A DNA stretch of 64,000 nt from Psychrobacillus sp. FSL K6-2836 (GTDB taxonomy: Bacteria > Bacillota > Bacilli > Bacillales_A > Planococcaceae): contig NZ_JBBOOM010000001.1 in the NCBI RefSeq assembly GCF_038003085.1, positions 1,426,001 to 1,490,000 on the forward strand, written 5' to 3'. Of the stretch, positions 62,731 to 64,000 are shown piece after piece. Position 1 is the stretch's first letter, and each line of letters starts with the position of its first letter. Below the pieces are notes generated by a model. The model did no database searches and was not told the origin of the DNA. It saw nothing but the letters and a program-made list of their open reading frames with translations. The translations under genes were made by a program, and so were the position numbers.

Positions 62731-62776
62731 TTTTTTTACTTACTGTTACTGGAGCTTTACTAAAGTTCTAGTTAGA

Positions 62777-62828
62777 AATACTTGCGGGCGTACTAGGCTT
62801 ACTTGCTCTTGAGCGGCACTTACTCGCG
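62777..62828 (-). repeat. three-unit GCAAGTAAAC array (minus orientation)
   Basis: TACTTGC or TACTCGC cores at 62779, 62800 and 62821 are exactly 21 nt apart. With the adjacent TATACGAGAG array it forms the mirror image of the composite at 51.64 kb. Confidence 0.8.
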
Positions 62829-62858
62829 TTGTGGATAATAATTCCAAATAAATAACAT

Positions 62859-62891
62859 AAGAAAACCCTCAACCAAGGTCGAGGGTTTTGA
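62859..62891 (-). terminator. intrinsic terminator of argS
   Basis: AAAACCCTC and GAGGGTTTT pair around a 10-nt loop; on the minus strand TTTTCTTATG follows. It begins 2 nt after the argS stop. Confidence 0.85.
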
Positions 62892-62892
62892 T

Positions 62893-64000
62893 TTACATTT
62901 GTTCTGGAGCAGAAACACCGAGCAGGCGTAATGCATTCGCGATTGTTTGGCGCGCTGCTGTTACAAGTGCAAGACGAGCTTCAGATTGCGTCACATTATC
63001 GGCATTTAATACTTTATCCGCATTATAGAAGCTATGGAATGTCGTAGCTAATTCTTGGATATAAATTGCAATTCGGTGAGGTGCACGAAGTTTTGCAGCA
63101 TCTGCAACTATTTGTGGGAAGTCACCAACTTTTTTCAATAGATCTAATTCTTTTTCACTTTGTAATAATTCAAGTGAGTCTGTCGATACTTTCATTCCTT
63201 GCGTTTCAGCAGATCGTAAAATCGAACAAATACGTGCATGTGCATATTGTGCATAGAACACTGGGTTTTCATTGGATTGAGAAACAGCTAAATCTAGATC
63301 GAAGTCCATATGTGAGTCACCGGAACGCATACCGAAGAAATAACGTACTGCATCTAGCCCTACTTCTTCCACAAGCTCACGCATTGTAACAGCTTTCCCT
63401 GTACGTTTACTCATTTTCATTTTTTCGCCGTCTTTATATAATTGAACCATTTGAATAACAGATACTTCTAGTTTTTCTCGCTCATATCCAAGTGCTTCAA
63501 TTGCCGCTTTCATACGCGGGATATAGCCATGGTGGTCTGCTCCCCAAATATTGATGAGTTGATCGAATCCACGAACGAGTTTATCTTCATGGTATGCGAT
63601 GTCTGGCAATAAATACGTGAAAGAGTCATCACTTTTGATAAGCACGCGGTCCTTGTCATCACCAAATGTAGTAGAACGGAACCAAGTAGCTCCTTCTTCT
63701 TCAAAAATATGACCATTTGCGCGTAATTTATCTAAAGCAATTTCGATTTTGCCGTTCTCATATAATGAGCTTTCTGAGAACCAGTTATCAAATCCAACAC
63801 GGAAATCAGTTAAGTCTTGTTGTAATTTAGCAAGCTCTACTTTTAATCCGTGCGCACGGAATGTTTTATAACGTTCTTCATCCGACATGGATACGAATTT
63901 GTCGCCATGCTCTGTAACAAGAGCTGCAGCAATGTCGATAATATCTTGCCCATGGTAGCCACCTTCTGGCATTTCTTTGTCTAAACCTAATGCTTGGAAG
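62893..64000 (-). CDS. argS: arginyl-tRNA synthetase (partial, N-terminus outside window)
   Basis: The C-terminal 368 or so residues of a class I synthetase; the frame stays open to the right edge. It has the KMSK loop in [14 protein letters not shown], the [20 protein letters not shown] region and the C-terminal DALR anticodon domain with [24 protein letters not shown]. The HIGH motif would be beyond the edge. It is separated from the cobalamin cluster by repeat arrays. Confidence 0.95.
   Translation of the reverse strand, partial: FQALGLDKEMPEGGYHGQDIIDIAAALVTEHGDKFVSMSDEERYKTFRAHGLKVELAKLQQDLTDFRVGFDNWFSESSLYENGKIEIALDKLRANGHIFEEEGATWFRSTTFGDDKDRVLIKSDDSFTYLLPDIAYHEDKLVRGFDQLINIWGADHHGYIPRMKAAIEALGYEREKLEVSVIQMVQLYKDGEKMKMSKRTGKAVTMRELVEEVGLDAVRYFFGMRSGDSHMDFDLDLAVSQSNENPVFYAQYAHARICSILRSAETQGMKVSTDSLELLQSEKELDLLKKVGDFPQIVADAAKLRAPHRIAIYIQELATTFHSFYNADKVLNADNVTQSEARLALVTAARQTIANALRLLGVSAPEQM

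Overview
The window is chromosomal DNA from a low-GC, endospore-forming Bacillales bacterium. The protein sequences and gene set suggest the Planococcaceae/Caryophanaceae (relatives of Psychrobacillus, Lysinibacillus or Sporosarcina); this placement is inference, not a database match. Sporulation genes (spoIID, spoIIQ, spoIIID, spoIIR, spo0F), flagellar genes (flhO, flhP), the actin homologue mbl and a complete F-type ATP synthase operon place it firmly in the Bacillus-like group. Almost every gene is on the minus strand, so transcription runs from high to low coordinates; ywjG is the only clear plus-strand gene. No rRNA, tRNA, prophage or insertion sequence was recognised.

Layout, right to left in the order of transcription. 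argS (cut by the window edge) comes first. A 10 kb cobalamin salvage cluster (62.1-51.9 kb) follows under a cobalamin riboswitch: BtuF, BtuC, a BtuD-CbiZ fusion, CbiB, CobD, CobU, a truncated CobQ-like ATPase, CobS, CobC, a short second CobU-like protein, PduO, CblT and CblS. It should import corrinoids and alpha-ribazole, trim and rebuild the lower-ligand side, and yield adenosylcobalamin. Next is a fatty or branched-acid catabolism block (51.4-40.5 kb): fadF, thiolase, 3-hydroxyacyl-CoA dehydrogenase, two acyl-CoA dehydrogenases, a TetR regulator and the B12-dependent fused mutase IcmF, which links this block to the cobalamin cluster. The core region follows, in an order like that of Bacillus subtilis: rpoE, pyrG, ywjG, spo0F, fbaA, transaldolase, murZ, glpX, rho, rpmE, tdk, prfA, prmC, spoIIR, ywlC, mntP, ywlE, an inserted chemoreceptor, rpiB, ywlG, glyA, upp, wecB, the atp operon, ywzB, murAA, spoIID, spoIIQ, spoIIID, mbl, flhO, flhP, a small membrane protein and fabZ.

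Regulation visible in the sequence includes a pyrG leader with a GGGC transcription start and an attenuator, a cobalamin riboswitch with terminator, FadR-like operators before fadF and the thiolase operon, a probable sigma-E promoter before spoIIID, a possible sigma-H promoter before spo0F, and many intrinsic terminators.

The most unusual content is between the genes. Two short motifs, TATACGAGAG and GCAAGTAAAC, each form arrays with a period of 21 nt (18-20 nt at some steps) at several sites. Composite arrays of both motifs bracket the cobalamin cluster in inverted orientation. At least four further families of about 100-150 bp dispersed repeats fill other intergenic gaps.
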